Shown here piece after piece: positions 50,382 through 60,371 of a DNA stretch of 64,000 bases. The DNA comes from Asparagopsis taxiformis. Lineage: Eukaryota; Rhodophyta; Florideophyceae; Bonnemaisoniales; Bonnemaisoniaceae. The position numbers and the translations under genes are program-made. Each line of letters starts with the position of its first letter. Positions within the stretch are counted from its first letter, which is position 1. Location: NCBI GenBank assembly GCA_030407315.1, contig JALQPE010002015.1, positions 1 through 64,000 of the forward strand. Reading direction: 5' to 3'. The notes below the pieces were generated by a model. It had not been told where the DNA came from. It made no database searches and worked only from the letters and a program-made list of their open reading frames with translations.

Positions 50382-51573
50382 TTAAATTATTCGCTCCGTG
50401 TCTCCAAGCGTGTCGAGGCGATCGCTCGAATATGTCTCACGCATGATTCGGTGCCATTTGAATCGTCCCATCGCTGTGGCTAGAAGCGACGCTCCGACCC
50501 ACCCGAGCATCGCCGGTGAAAACGCCATCGTCAGTACGTTGCATTTGCGACTCACCGCGCCCAGATGTTTCATGCTCGTTTCCTGAGCGCATATGGCTGC
50601 CATTTCCTGCCCGATCAATGCACCCGCACGTGACGATATCATTAGCATCTTACGTTGTGTGTCAATAGTGTGCAAACTCATGTTGCACTACGTACCGATC
50701 GCAATCGTTGCGCAAATCCAGCGATACATGCGCCGCCCCCGCATGGAATAATATGCGTTGCAAGACATCGTCGCGTATCGATATCCTCACATGCGTTCAA
50801 CACTTGCAACACACACCATGCAATATTCCTTTCCTCTACACATTCCATCACACACAATCGCCAGCTGTCAGAACCTATCAACATAATAAACGCATGCGCA
50901 TGCACACGCACATTCACCTACCATCATTCGCATCGAATAAAACCTCCGCCGCAGCCACCCGCACCGCACCCGGCACAACCAATTGCAACGAATCCACACG
51001 CGCGTCCCCAATCTCTCCGCTCCCCCGATCAAACGCGCACACACGGGTGCGCACATCATCCACCTGCTGCGCGCACGCGCGCGCCAGATCGCCGAGCGCA
51101 TTTCGAAAAGCGTCATTGACATCGCGCACACCAACCGCGACAATCTCCAATCGTGTCGCCGTGAACACGCGCGTGCACTCCCATCCGACGTCCACACACA
51201 GCACTGGCACGTCCGACGCGACGCCGCACGCCGTCGCGACGCACAGTCGCGCCGGCAGAAAGCTGATTTCGCGCAGTTGCAACAGCGATAACGCCGCGTG
51301 AATCAGCTCGCGTCGCTGCGGCGCCGTCAGAATTACCGGCTCCGCTACGAGCAATGCGTACGACGAAAGCGCACCCCGCAACGCCCCGTGCCGACTCAGC
51401 GCCACTCGTAAGCTGCTCGCAAATGTCAACGCAGGACTCAGCGGCAGCTTGCACGACGCCAGCTGCATGCTTGGCACGCTTTCGCCCCCGATGCCGAGGT
51501 ATGTCAGCTGACTGCCCGGCGCCAGTACGATGTACTCGCTCATTGCTGCGCGCGTTGGAGACGGTGCATCCAT
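50382..51573 (-). CDS. Divergent actin-related protein, three exons
   Basis: Exon 1 is 51573-50922 (ATG at 51573 or 51543, MSEYIVLAPG), exon 2 is 50874-50696 and exon 3 is 50606-50382. Introns are 47 bp (GTAGGT...GATAG; a 53-bp choice also keeps frame) and 89 bp (GTACGT...GGGCAG). Joined, they give about 350 aa with actin landmarks in order: the second phosphate loop VLCVDVGWECTRVF, AEVLFD before the first junction, then IDTRRCLATHI and GGGACIAGF (nucleotide-site glycines). The end has PAMLGWVGASLLAT, where actin has SVWIGGSILAS. The first phosphate loop is poorly kept. It is closest in feel to Arp10/Arp11-type proteins; the subclass is unsure. Confidence 0.75.
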
Positions 51574-51766
51574 TGCAGACGCATCGCGTCATATATTTGT
51601 AGAGTGACGAATCAGCGTTGAGATCGCGAGATTCTCGCTCGGGAGCAAAATTCAACATAACGTTTTGTGTTTTTATAACAACTCAGCGCGCACTTGTGAA
51701 GCAGCGTCAGCTCTACTCGCTGTGTTGTTTCGCCTTCCAATTCCACACTCGTGCCAGTGCGTCACC

Positions 51767-53455
51767 ATGCGCGTCGCCATTGTTGGGGCAAATTTGCTCG
51801 GATGCGCTTCCGCCTACCGTATTCGTGACGCCTTGGACGCCAATCGCGCCGATTCTAGCGACCAAGCTTCGCTGTCAGATCATATCACCGTTTTCGACAA
51901 ACTCCCGCGCGCAGGCGGCAATAAGTTTGTCACCCATTCGATTGCCGACACACATGTGCCCATCGGTACCGCTTCTGGTGTCGATGTGAGTAGTGCTGTG
52001 GTTCTCAGACAATTGCTAGAAGACGCCGGCATTGAGTTGCCCAAGCGTAAACCGACGCGCCGATGGGCGATTTACGACTGGGGCAAGGATGAGTATTTAT
52101 TGGATAAAAGTCCTTCTTCACTGTTGACTAGCGCGTCTCAAAACACTGCCATCTGTGTCATGCTGCAATTGTTCGCGCTGATTACATTTATCATCTTTGC
52201 GAGAGACGTGCATCGACAGGGAGTCGACGCGTTTATAGGTGTCGGTCGATTCCAAGTTAGATACATTGATTATTCAAAGATTGTGTGGCTCGCTTGTTCG
52301 GCCGTGTTGGTGTTTGGTATCGTTCCTACAAAATGGGTGTTTTGCGCCTACAACTGGCTTATCTTTCGCTTCTACGTCGATGCAACAGCCAATATGACAT
52401 ATGGAGGGCGCAGCATATCCTCGTTAGGAGTGATTGTCAAGCAGCTCAAGGAGAATCTCACCCTCATCATGCAAACCGGTAGTGCAACTAGCTGTGTCAC
52501 ACTAGGACATTTCGTATCCTCGTGTGGTCTTAGCACGCTTGTCAAGTCATCTGCTTCTGAGTATCTTGGACAATATCACGTGCGACAGATATTTCTCGAT
52601 GAGTGCATATCGACTGCCATGGCGCAGACGTACGGCAGTACGAAATGTACACCAAATCACGCGAGTAGCGCATTTTCAACGCTTCTCAACGTGCTGGTAC
52701 AAAGTCCCATGCCGACAAGTCTACGCTCTAGGGCCCTATATCTCGACGCTGAACAAACCAAGGCGCTGTGTCCCAAGATAGTCGACCTGGCGCGAGCGCA
52801 GCTGAAACTGCAGACAGAGGTTACAGCGGTGAAACGGGTGTCCAAGGGCGTGTACGACGTGAGAGGCGTCGATAGAGACGGGAAGGAGAGCTCGCTGGGC
52901 CAATTTGACGCGGTGATTCTGGCGGCCGCGGTGGATCCACACTCGTTTCATGCCGATTCGGTGCAAGAACTGGAATCAGTGCTCGGGCTCAAGTATCGAC
53001 AGGACGAGGGTGTGGAAGGCACGGTTGTGAATTCTGCCAAGTACGTTTCATTGGTGAAGGGACAATTGAAAAGTAGCTTTGTGAAGAAATGCGATGTCGA
53101 TGATGTGGCTACACATGTGTCCATTCTCAATTGTGTGAATTGTTCAGAGATTGTGCGCGTAGGGGACGACTGCTATCGAATCGCGTCGAATGAAGCGGTG
53201 AGGGAGGGCTCGACGGTGCAGGAGACGGTATTCGAGAGCGTGACGGAAGCGGTGAGTTTCGAACGCACAGAGAGAAGATATGGCAACGGGGCATTGCGCA
53301 GCTTGGACGGCGGCGATTCGCCTCTGTTCATTGTGGACACACGATTTCTCAACGCGGCTTGCACAGACCGGCTGGGCAACGATGTGAATATTGACTGTCT
53401 CTCCGCGCTGAACACGGGATCGTTCTTCCGACAGGGAGTGGCGGATTGGAAGTGA
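51767..53455 (+). CDS. Prenylcysteine-oxidase-like flavoprotein with membrane segments
   Basis: 562 aa from ATG 51767 (MRVAIVGANLLGCASAYRI). The N-terminus is a Rossmann/FAD fold with ITVFDKLPRAGGNKFV. The FAD glycine motif reads GANLLG instead of GxGxxG. The middle has hydrophobic stretches, about 120-140 (CVMLQLFALITFIIF) and 170-205 (IVWLACSAVLVFGIVP). YLDAEQTKALCPKIV and the C-terminal layout recall prenylcysteine (farnesylcysteine) lyases, which oxidise the prenyl-Cys released from degraded prenylated proteins. The match is moderate; another FAD amine-oxidase-like role is possible. Confidence 0.6.
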   Translation: MRVAIVGANLLGCASAYRIRDALDANRADSSDQASLSDHITVFDKLPRAGGNKFVTHSIADTHVPIGTASGVDVSSAVVLRQLLEDAGIELPKRKPTRRWAIYDWGKDEYLLDKSPSSLLTSASQNTAICVMLQLFALITFIIFARDVHRQGVDAFIGVGRFQVRYIDYSKIVWLACSAVLVFGIVPTKWVFCAYNWLIFRFYVDATANMTYGGRSISSLGVIVKQLKENLTLIMQTGSATSCVTLGHFVSSCGLSTLVKSSASEYLGQYHVRQIFLDECISTAMAQTYGSTKCTPNHASSAFSTLLNVLVQSPMPTSLRSRALYLDAEQTKALCPKIVDLARAQLKLQTEVTAVKRVSKGVYDVRGVDRDGKESSLGQFDAVILAAAVDPHSFHADSVQELESVLGLKYRQDEGVEGTVVNSAKYVSLVKGQLKSSFVKKCDVDDVATHVSILNCVNCSEIVRVGDDCYRIASNEAVREGSTVQETVFESVTEAVSFERTERRYGNGALRSLDGGDSPLFIVDTRFLNAACTDRLGNDVNIDCLSALNTGSFFRQGVADWK

Positions 53456-53663
53456 AAGTGTCGCAACTCAATAGCGCAGTCTATAATAAGAAAAAGAAAA
53501 TCTACAATAGCATCAACTGACATAAATTTGTCAGAAAAGGCCAACGCAGCATTCATTGGCTTCCAGCGCTGCATCTCCTCGACTCGTATCGCATTGTCTA
53601 AATCCTTCTTCGCTCTATACAACACACGCTCTCGCTCCCAGCAGCCAGCGTCCGCCCACCAAC

Positions 53664-55382
53664 ATGGCATCCACCGTCGCACCGCTGCCCAAATTGCACA
53701 CCGCCGATGCGCAATCTCACCCGACATACCACATGACGCCACTGGGCACGCTCAACATGGCGCCGCCAAACACGATGGCTCGTTTCGCCGACAAGGCTGG
53801 CGTGCCCGCCTCGTCTCTCTCGACGCTCACCGTGACGCTCGCGACTCGCGAGCCCTACGTGGCCATACTGGAATACATCGCGATGACGCAACCGCCCACG
53901 GAGCCCATGCCCGGCGCCCAGGAACAGCACCCGCTTTTCCTCGCTCCCGAGGACGCCTTTGATTTCCCCAAGCCCCAGGTCTCAGATTCAGAGGATGAGG
54001 ACATGGACGTCAGTCTCGACTTCAGTCTCGAGCGCACCCGTCGTCGCGTCTCCCGCCACGGATGTCGCGCATACCGCATCCCCCAGGCCAGCGTTTTGAA
54101 GCGGCAGACCCCCACACCCAAGTTCAAGTTTGGTCTCGGCGAAACGCAGATTTCCTGGCCGCCCCCGCCGGAGCTTACCGCCGCCCATCTCATCGAGCTG
54201 CGCGACAGCAAGGAGAAGGAGAACAAGAAGAAGAAGAAAAAGTTGCTGGGTGCAGATGTTGCCAATGGTGAAGTGTCGGACAGTAGTGTCAAAGAGTCGG
54301 ACGATGTGGCGCAGGATAAGGATTGTTCGTCGTCGGCCGATTGTCTTGCTGAACTCACCCTGGAGGAACCGGAGAAGGAGTTTGTCATTTACGTTTCTCA
54401 TTATAGTGTTGGCGAACCTCATCTTATTGATAGAGGTGACTCGAGAACGCACCGTGAAATCCTGCTCGCAACTACGGCGGCTTCGGAGAGGTTGCGCAAG
54501 TTTGTCCATGACGTTATTCAATGGCGTGCCGACAAAGATTATCGAGAGGCTGGTGGCAGTAAGTTTACTCTGCAGCGTTTCAGGGCGGAAGGCCGTTCTG
54601 GCTACTGGGAAAATGAGGGCTTCAAGAGGGCACGCCCTGTCGAGTCTGTAGTTCTAGCCGATGGCCAAATGGAAGCCATCATAGAGGACGTGTATCGATT
54701 CCTGCAACCGGAATGTAAGAAGTGGTATGCTCAACACGGACTACCGCGTCGACGTTCATACCTGTTCTACGGACCACCGGGAACGGGAAAAACCAGCACG
54801 ATTCGTGCAATCGCTTCCAAGTTTGGGTTCAACTGCTGTTTCCTCAGCATGACAGACTGCTCATTCAGCAATCAGATGCTGTGCGACGCTCTGAGTCAGA
54901 TTCCGCGCAATGCACTTCTAGTGCTGGAGGACGTCGACGCGCTGTTCAACGAAGATCGGAGAAATGAAAACACATCGTCGCTAACGTTCTCAGGCATGCT
55001 CAACGCGTTGGACGGGGTGGTGAGTGTGGATGGCGTTATCACAACGATGACTACCAACCATATCGAACGGCTGGACAAGGCGCTGGTGCGCGGCGGGCGT
55101 GTGGATCGACGTTTTCATTTTGGATTGCCGACAGAGCAGCAGATTGCCAAACTCTTCCAGACATTTTACCCGGAAGCCGACGACGAGACTGCGCAAAGGT
55201 TTGCGCAGGCTGTGTTTGCGCGACCGGAGGGTCAGGAACTGAGATCCATTGCCACGCTGCAGAATCTGTTTGTGCAGCACCGTGAAAGCACGATGGAGGA
55301 ATGCATCGAAGGACTTGGCGAGTTTTGTGAGACGCACTTTCCGGAGGGAACGGATGCGAAGAACCAGTATATTTACAGCTGA
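53664..55382 (+). CDS. BCS1-like AAA ATPase with an unusual N-terminal half
   Basis: 572 aa from ATG 53664 (MASTVAPLPK). The AAA module is clear: Walker A GPPGTGKT (370-377), Walker B LLVLEDVDALF, sensor 1 TMTTNHIERLD and Arg-finger region RGGRVDRRFHFG, the BCS1-type signature. Upstream, FQRFRAEGRS-like and LADGQMEAIIEDVYRFL match the BCS1-specific region. The first ~250 residues are acidic and Lys-rich (KKKKKK, about 188-193), without the usual N-terminal membrane helix. BCS1 in mitochondria inserts the Rieske protein into complex III; without the helix this one may act elsewhere. Frames upstream to 53556 are judged untranslated. Confidence 0.85.
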   Translation: MASTVAPLPKLHTADAQSHPTYHMTPLGTLNMAPPNTMARFADKAGVPASSLSTLTVTLATREPYVAILEYIAMTQPPTEPMPGAQEQHPLFLAPEDAFDFPKPQVSDSEDEDMDVSLDFSLERTRRRVSRHGCRAYRIPQASVLKRQTPTPKFKFGLGETQISWPPPPELTAAHLIELRDSKEKENKKKKKKLLGADVANGEVSDSSVKESDDVAQDKDCSSSADCLAELTLEEPEKEFVIYVSHYSVGEPHLIDRGDSRTHREILLATTAASERLRKFVHDVIQWRADKDYREAGGSKFTLQRFRAEGRSGYWENEGFKRARPVESVVLADGQMEAIIEDVYRFLQPECKKWYAQHGLPRRRSYLFYGPPGTGKTSTIRAIASKFGFNCCFLSMTDCSFSNQMLCDALSQIPRNALLVLEDVDALFNEDRRNENTSSLTFSGMLNALDGVVSVDGVITTMTTNHIERLDKALVRGGRVDRRFHFGLPTEQQIAKLFQTFYPEADDETAQRFAQAVFARPEGQELRSIATLQNLFVQHRESTMEECIEGLGEFCETHFPEGTDAKNQYIYS

Positions 55383-55529
55383 TGATTAGTTTAGTTAGAG
55401 AAACACATTAAGCAATGTGATCAAGTGTGTAAAAGGCGGCCAACTACAAAAGGGGAATATGTGAAAATAGGTCACAACGCTGTGCTGTGCTCAACTTTTT
55501 CTATTTGTTCCATTTTCGCCGAGCACAGC

Positions 55530-56465
55530 ATGAAGAACGGCGCCGTCGTCACCATGGATGAAGCGCAGCAGAACAACCGCTGCGGCGTGTGCAAACTCGC
55601 GTGGCGCAAGTGCAAATGCCATCCCGAAGCGCGCACTGAAAGCCTGCTCTCACTTTTATCCAACGAGCTCATATTCCCCAACATCCACAACCGTCATCTA
55701 TGCGTCTTCGCGCACCACAGCTACCAGCGCTGGACGTCGCAATCCGACGGCGAGGACGACTTTTCAGCGGCGTGCATCCCGCCATGGGAGGGCTGGTACG
55801 CCGCGTGGATCAATGTCAGCAACTCGATGGCGCTCAACGTGCCGTGGAGCGAAACGCCCGTGCTCCAATGCAGCGTGCACTATCAAGACGGCACCTCGCT
55901 CGACGGCTTCCTACAACGAAACGGCAAGCTACTCGTCAACATCCCCGGCCCGTGCCCGCCGCACGGCCGCGACTACGACTATGACAGACGCATCATGCGC
56001 GCGCACGTGCAGGTGTCGCAGCGACTCACCCTCGAGGAGATCAACGGCTGTCTACGCGGCGTTGTGCACGGCACGAATAACGTGCCCAACAACGCGCGAA
56101 AGGTGTCGCATGTGTTCTCGGTGTTGGAGAATAACGAGCGGGAGGTCGTGATGTGCAAGCTTGCCGAGCGCGACGGAGCGGAGATCGGGTTTGTTTCGGT
56201 GCAGACGGACAAGTTGGCAAAGTATGCGCCGCATCTATTCGAGGAGATGCGATGGCGGTTGAGGAAGCGGTTCACCAAGGAAATTGGTAAGGTTGTACAG
56301 CAGTATCTGGCAAGTCTGTTCCGACGAGCGAGCGAAGCGGATACCGCTGCTAGGTACGCTTATTGCAGTGGATGGCTACGCACCATGCCCAAATCGACGA
56401 GTTTGTTGCAAGCGATTGTGAAAGATTTATCGGCACTAGCAGCTGGTATGCGAGAGGATGAGTGA
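55530..56465 (+). CDS. Hypothetical 311-aa protein with N-terminal Cys motif
   Basis: It starts MKNGAVVTMDEAQQ. An early Cys cluster, CGVCKLAWRKCKC, could bind zinc. The body has many Trp/Tyr in the first half (PPWEGWYAAWINVSNSMALNVPW) and a helical, basic second half. No family is recognised. The frame is also open upstream to 55425, but an AT-rich stretch and a better ATG context favour 55530 or 55554. It lies 150 bp after the BCS1-like gene on the same strand. Confidence 0.65.
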   Translation: MKNGAVVTMDEAQQNNRCGVCKLAWRKCKCHPEARTESLLSLLSNELIFPNIHNRHLCVFAHHSYQRWTSQSDGEDDFSAACIPPWEGWYAAWINVSNSMALNVPWSETPVLQCSVHYQDGTSLDGFLQRNGKLLVNIPGPCPPHGRDYDYDRRIMRAHVQVSQRLTLEEINGCLRGVVHGTNNVPNNARKVSHVFSVLENNEREVVMCKLAERDGAEIGFVSVQTDKLAKYAPHLFEEMRWRLRKRFTKEIGKVVQQYLASLFRRASEADTAARYAYCSGWLRTMPKSTSLLQAIVKDLSALAAGMREDE

Positions 56466-56703
56466 TGATCAAGTCGTGCTGGCAGTCATTTGAATTGTTG
56501 CAAGTGGGCCGTTGAGATATTTCGGTGGCGAATTATCGTATCCGCCTCCGCTGTTCTCATGACCAATACCGAGTCAAACGACTTGTAAATATCTAAAATA
56601 TTGACACACATGACAATCCCTCATATCTCGTAGATATTCTCCGCTCCTCTTAAAAGAGACTTCGTCCCCCGATTCCCATTCTCTCTCCCATCCATCTCTC
56701 AAC

Positions 56704-57435
56704 ATGGGAACCGTTCCTCAAGTACAAGAGCTCTTCGCTTTTCACCCCTCTCTCTCCACCCCCTCCGCTCAACAAGCCGAATCCACCGTCACAGAATACC
56801 ATCTAACTGGCTTCGGTACCTTCCACAACGTCCCTGTCAACCCAACACAACTCATCATCAATCGCCTCCCATCCCATCTCCACGATTCCCCGCTCCCGAA
56901 AAACATCGTGCTAGCTTCCTCATCCGTGCTCAAGGTAGCCGCCGAAACAACTCGTCACGAACTTCAGAAACTGTACGCAAATCTCTCCAATCCCCTCTCG
57001 CCCGTTCTGCGATCCCGCTCCCGCGACGAGCGCAACATCGTCGTCATTCATCTCGGTGTAAATGTCGCCGCCAGAAAGTTCCAACTCGAAATGCAGGGGA
57101 AGAATGAGGCTACATTCTCCTGTGCCGACGAGTTGGGCTATAGACCCGTCATGGAGACTATAGACAAATCAGCCCCATTGGCAGCTCCGTGTGCAACCCC
57201 GCTTCCAGTTCATTCTCTCGTAACCGCTATGCAGTGTCGTGGTTTTCAGACTGAGCTTTCCACCGATGCGGGCCGTTTTGTCTGTAACTGGGTTTACTAC
57301 AACTCTTTACAGCTTGCACGTCGAAACGGTGCCACAGCACTTTTCGTGCATGTACCACCAGCATATGTAGCCGATATTGACACGCAGACAAGGTTTGTCA
57401 GGGAGCTCTTGGAGGAAATTGCGGTGTTGAGCTAG
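56704..57435 (+). CDS. PGPEP1: Pyroglutamyl-peptidase I (peptidase C15)
   Basis: 243 aa. YHLTGFGTFHNVPVNP is the family's opening strand. The catalytic triad is visible: Glu129 (FQLEMQGKNE), Cys194 (TDAGRFVCNWVYYNSL) and His216 (ALFVHVPP). It removes N-terminal pyroglutamate from peptides in the cytosol. Length and order are normal. It is a single exon whose start is right after TCTCTCAACATG. The 3' end is 135 bp from the convergent EF-Tu gene. Confidence 0.92.
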   Translation: MGTVPQVQELFAFHPSLSTPSAQQAESTVTEYHLTGFGTFHNVPVNPTQLIINRLPSHLHDSPLPKNIVLASSSVLKVAAETTRHELQKLYANLSNPLSPVLRSRSRDERNIVVIHLGVNVAARKFQLEMQGKNEATFSCADELGYRPVMETIDKSAPLAAPCATPLPVHSLVTAMQCRGFQTELSTDAGRFVCNWVYYNSLQLARRNGATALFVHVPPAYVADIDTQTRFVRELLEEIAVLS

Positions 57436-57570
57436 TTGCACTGATTTGTCGATATACCTACTTGACCAATTGTGCAACCTACGATCCATGTCACAATGAT
57501 CTTTTCTACCAACAGTGCTTCATGTCCCCCACTTTCCGTTAATACATGCACGAGAAATCGTACGTTATGT

Positions 57571-58833
57571 TTACTCGATGACCTTTGTGACGACACCTGC
57601 ACCAATGGTGCGACCGCCTTCTCTGACGGCAAATCTCAACCCTTCAACCATTGCTACCTTGCTTAAAATCTCTGCTTGACAAGTGACGTTATCGCCCGGC
57701 ATAACCATTTGCACATCATTCGGCAGGATGAACTTGCCTGTGACATCAGCCGTCCTCACATAAAACTGCGGTGAATAATTGGAAAAGAACGGTTTATGAC
57801 GTCCACCCTCTTCCTTTGTCAGACAATAAACCTCTGCCTCAAACTTATTATACGATTTGATCGAGCCCGGTGCGCATAGAACTTGTCCACGCGACACATC
57901 CTCTCTCTTTATCCCACGCAGCAAACATCCTAGATTGTCACCAGCTTGTCCGACATCGAGACTTTTCTTGAACATCTCCACGCCTGTACATGTCGCCTTC
58001 ACGGTGTCCTTTAGCCCGACAATTTCAACTTCCTGACCCGGTTTGATGGTGCCTTGTTCGACACGTCCCGTCACAACAGTTCCGCGTCCCTGGATCGAGA
58101 ACACATCCTCCACACTCAGCAAAAACGGTTTGTCCAATGCACGTTCTGGCTCAGGGATGTATTCATCTACATGTTGCATCAACTTGAGAACTGCGTCGCG
58201 CCCGATCTTGACATCGCCACCCTGCAGCGCCTGTAGCGCACTACCTTGGACGATAGGGGTATCATCTCCAGGAAATTTATAAAATGACAGTAAATCTCTG
58301 ACCTCCATCTCCACAAGTTCGATAAGTTCCTCATCGTCCACCATATCGCATTTGTTAAGAAAGACGACAATGTGCGGAACACCGACCTGTCTCGCAAGGA
58401 GAATGTGCTCTCTTGTTTGCGGCATGGGGCCGTCAGCGGCAGATACAACGAGAATAGCTCCATCCATCTGTGCGGCACCTGTGATCATGTTTTTGACATA
58501 ATCGGCATGGCCGGGACAATCGACATGTGCGTAATGCCTGGCTGTAGTTTCGTATTCTACATGGGCGGATGAGATTGTAATTCCGCGCTTTTTCTCCTCC
58601 GGTGCCTTATCGATCTGATCGTAGTCGGTGAACGTAGCGCCGCCAGATTCGGATAGGACTTTTGTAATGGCAGCCGTGAGGGTAGTCTTACCATGATCTA
58701 CATGGCCGATCGTTCCCACATTGAGATGCGGTTTAGTGCGCTCAAACGCCTCTGCCAAGCCGCGCCTATGCAGTGTGAGCGGGTAGAGCGCTCTGCGTGA
58801 AAATTGCGTTGCCAGCGATGGGAGACGGAACAT
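57571..58833 (-). CDS. TUFM: Mitochondrial elongation factor Tu
   Basis: 420 aa from ATG 58833 ([19 protein letters not shown]), whose Arg/Ser/Leu-rich start is a mitochondrial presequence. The mature part is a full EF-Tu: GHVDHGKT, the switch region [32 protein letters not shown] and SALQALQG in the G domain, then domains 2 and 3. It carries aminoacyl-tRNA to the mitochondrial ribosome. The frame is open to 59025, but those codons lie in the promoter side. It is a single exon. Similarity is to alpha-proteobacterial/mitochondrial rather than plastid EF-Tu, judged by eye. Confidence 0.93.
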   Translation of the reverse strand: MFRLPSLATQFSRRALYPLTLHRRGLAEAFERTKPHLNVGTIGHVDHGKTTLTAAITKVLSESGGATFTDYDQIDKAPEEKKRGITISSAHVEYETTARHYAHVDCPGHADYVKNMITGAAQMDGAILVVSAADGPMPQTREHILLARQVGVPHIVVFLNKCDMVDDEELIELVEMEVRDLLSFYKFPGDDTPIVQGSALQALQGGDVKIGRDAVLKLMQHVDEYIPEPERALDKPFLLSVEDVFSIQGRGTVVTGRVEQGTIKPGQEVEIVGLKDTVKATCTGVEMFKKSLDVGQAGDNLGCLLRGIKREDVSRGQVLCAPGSIKSYNKFEAEVYCLTKEEGGRHKPFFSNYSPQFYVRTADVTGKFILPNDVQMVMPGDNVTCQAEILSKVAMVEGLRFAVREGGRTIGAGVVTKVIE

Positions 58834-59246
58834 TGTGATGGCCGTGCGCGCGCGACAACTTGGAAGTCCGATGAGAGAGGTGCTCAGTCGGGCTCCAGTA
58901 GATGCGGGATCAATTGATGAATTAGCTGGCGACGACGATATCGCTCCCAATGGTGTACACGTGTCGTGTACTTGATAAAACTTTTCCGTGGTACAGCAGA
59001 AGACACGTTTCCACGTGTACGTCATATTGCAGATTTCGCACGAATTCGGTCAAAGTCGTGCGGTGGCCAGCTCCCGCACACAACAGCGCTGGTGCTACGC
59101 TGCTCGCAACGCCGCCACCTTTTCGTCCAGATACACTTATCAGTGGTCCTGCTCCTCAATTCTTGTCTTCCACTGAGACGAATCTTAAACGCTCTGACGG
59201 CCATGCGTAGCAAACTTGAATAGCCATCACACCCCACCTATTCACA

Positions 59247-60371
59247 ATGCAGCCTTCAACACAGTCGATTCATTCAAATCATCTCGTCTGCTTTGCGCAA
59301 ATCCCCTCCGTACTTTCACCGCATACCAATTCCCAGCCATGCCGACCTGCAACTCGATCACCATTTCGGCCCGCTCTTGCACAGACGCCTCGTCGTCGAC
59401 ACAGAATCATTCTACCTTTCCAAACTCCCACCGCTTGTATCAACCAGCCTGCTCAGCACGCAAACAATTCACTAACAGCTCCGCAAGACAGCTATCTGCA
59501 ATGCGTCCAGTGCTCTGCCTTGTACCTTGTTGAGCCCGAGGAGCTGGAGGGCTCTCCGCGCATTGTAAGTTGCTCTGCCTGTCTGCACGAATGGTACGCC
59601 TCTGAGGATGACCTAATTTGGGGCGAAGAAGAGGCTCTCGCAGCTCTCGAACAGCCGTCTGGTCGCGGTATAACCAGAAGGGATTCCAAGGAGGCGCACG
59701 CAAGGAAGGCTGTTGTCGCCACTCAAGGTGTTCCCGCAGCAGATGTCCGACAGGAGGAAGAGGCAGTCTTGTCAGACGATGAGGAAGGCTTTGTCGCCGC
59801 AGAGGACTTGGATAAGGAGTCGGATGCTAAAACAGATGAGGAAGATCAGGACCAGCTGGATTCCGCAAAGATCCCAAACGGCGAAAAGGAAAGCGAATTG
59901 CAGCAGATGGAAATGGCAGATGCTGATGTGTTGAACAGCCGTGCTGTCGAAGACGCGGGTACAAAGTCGAGAAATATAAACGTCTTTGTGGGAAATCTTT
60001 CATTTCGAGCCACAGAGGAGGATCTGTACCGAGCCTTTTCCGGTTATGGTGCGGTGTTGAAATGCCAGATTCCAGCAGATCCTTCTGGTGCATCGCGTGG
60101 TTATGGCTTTGTGGAAATGAGAAGTCGTGAATCAGGACTGCGCGCAATTGAATGTTTGCAAGGGACGAGCATTCTGGGGAGAGATGTTTCGCTCAATGAG
60201 GCGCGGCCACGACGGGATAACGGTGTAACTTATCGACGGTCCTCCCGCAATCAGTGGTCGGCCAAAGACGGCCGCAAGAAGAATTTTGGTTCAGAAGATC
60301 GAGGTTCGTTTACAATTCGTAAGGAGCAACAGAAGGAAAGCTTTCAGGATCGTTGGAAGAGACGATCTTGA
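59247..60371 (+). CDS. Zinc-ribbon + RRM RNA-binding protein
   Basis: 374 aa. Residues 1-80 lack acidic residues and are rich in Ser, Pro, Arg and Thr, like an organelle transit peptide. A four-Cys ribbon follows (C86-x2-C89 ... C109-x2-C112, ending LHEWYAS), resembling the MJ0042/YjzC-type finger. An acidic linker (about 120-230) leads to one RRM, with RNP2 NVFVGNLSF and RNP1 RGYGFVEM (about 236-312). The tail is basic. The architecture suggests organellar RNA binding; the pairing with this ribbon is uncommon. The start could be one of several Met, but the long transit-like region favours 59247. Confidence 0.8.
   Translation: MQPSTQSIHSNHLVCFAQIPSVLSPHTNSQPCRPATRSPFRPALAQTPRRRHRIILPFQTPTACINQPAQHANNSLTAPQDSYLQCVQCSALYLVEPEELEGSPRIVSCSACLHEWYASEDDLIWGEEEALAALEQPSGRGITRRDSKEAHARKAVVATQGVPAADVRQEEEAVLSDDEEGFVAAEDLDKESDAKTDEEDQDQLDSAKIPNGEKESELQQMEMADADVLNSRAVEDAGTKSRNINVFVGNLSFRATEEDLYRAFSGYGAVLKCQIPADPSGASRGYGFVEMRSRESGLRAIECLQGTSILGRDVSLNEARPRRDNGVTYRRSSRNQWSAKDGRKKNFGSEDRGSFTIRKEQQKESFQDRWKRRS

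Noticed and set aside
50914..51573. Single-exon 219-aa actin-related fragment or pseudogene
   Set aside because: Two short in-phase introns restore the missing C-terminal actin motifs, so the gene is spliced rather than truncated.
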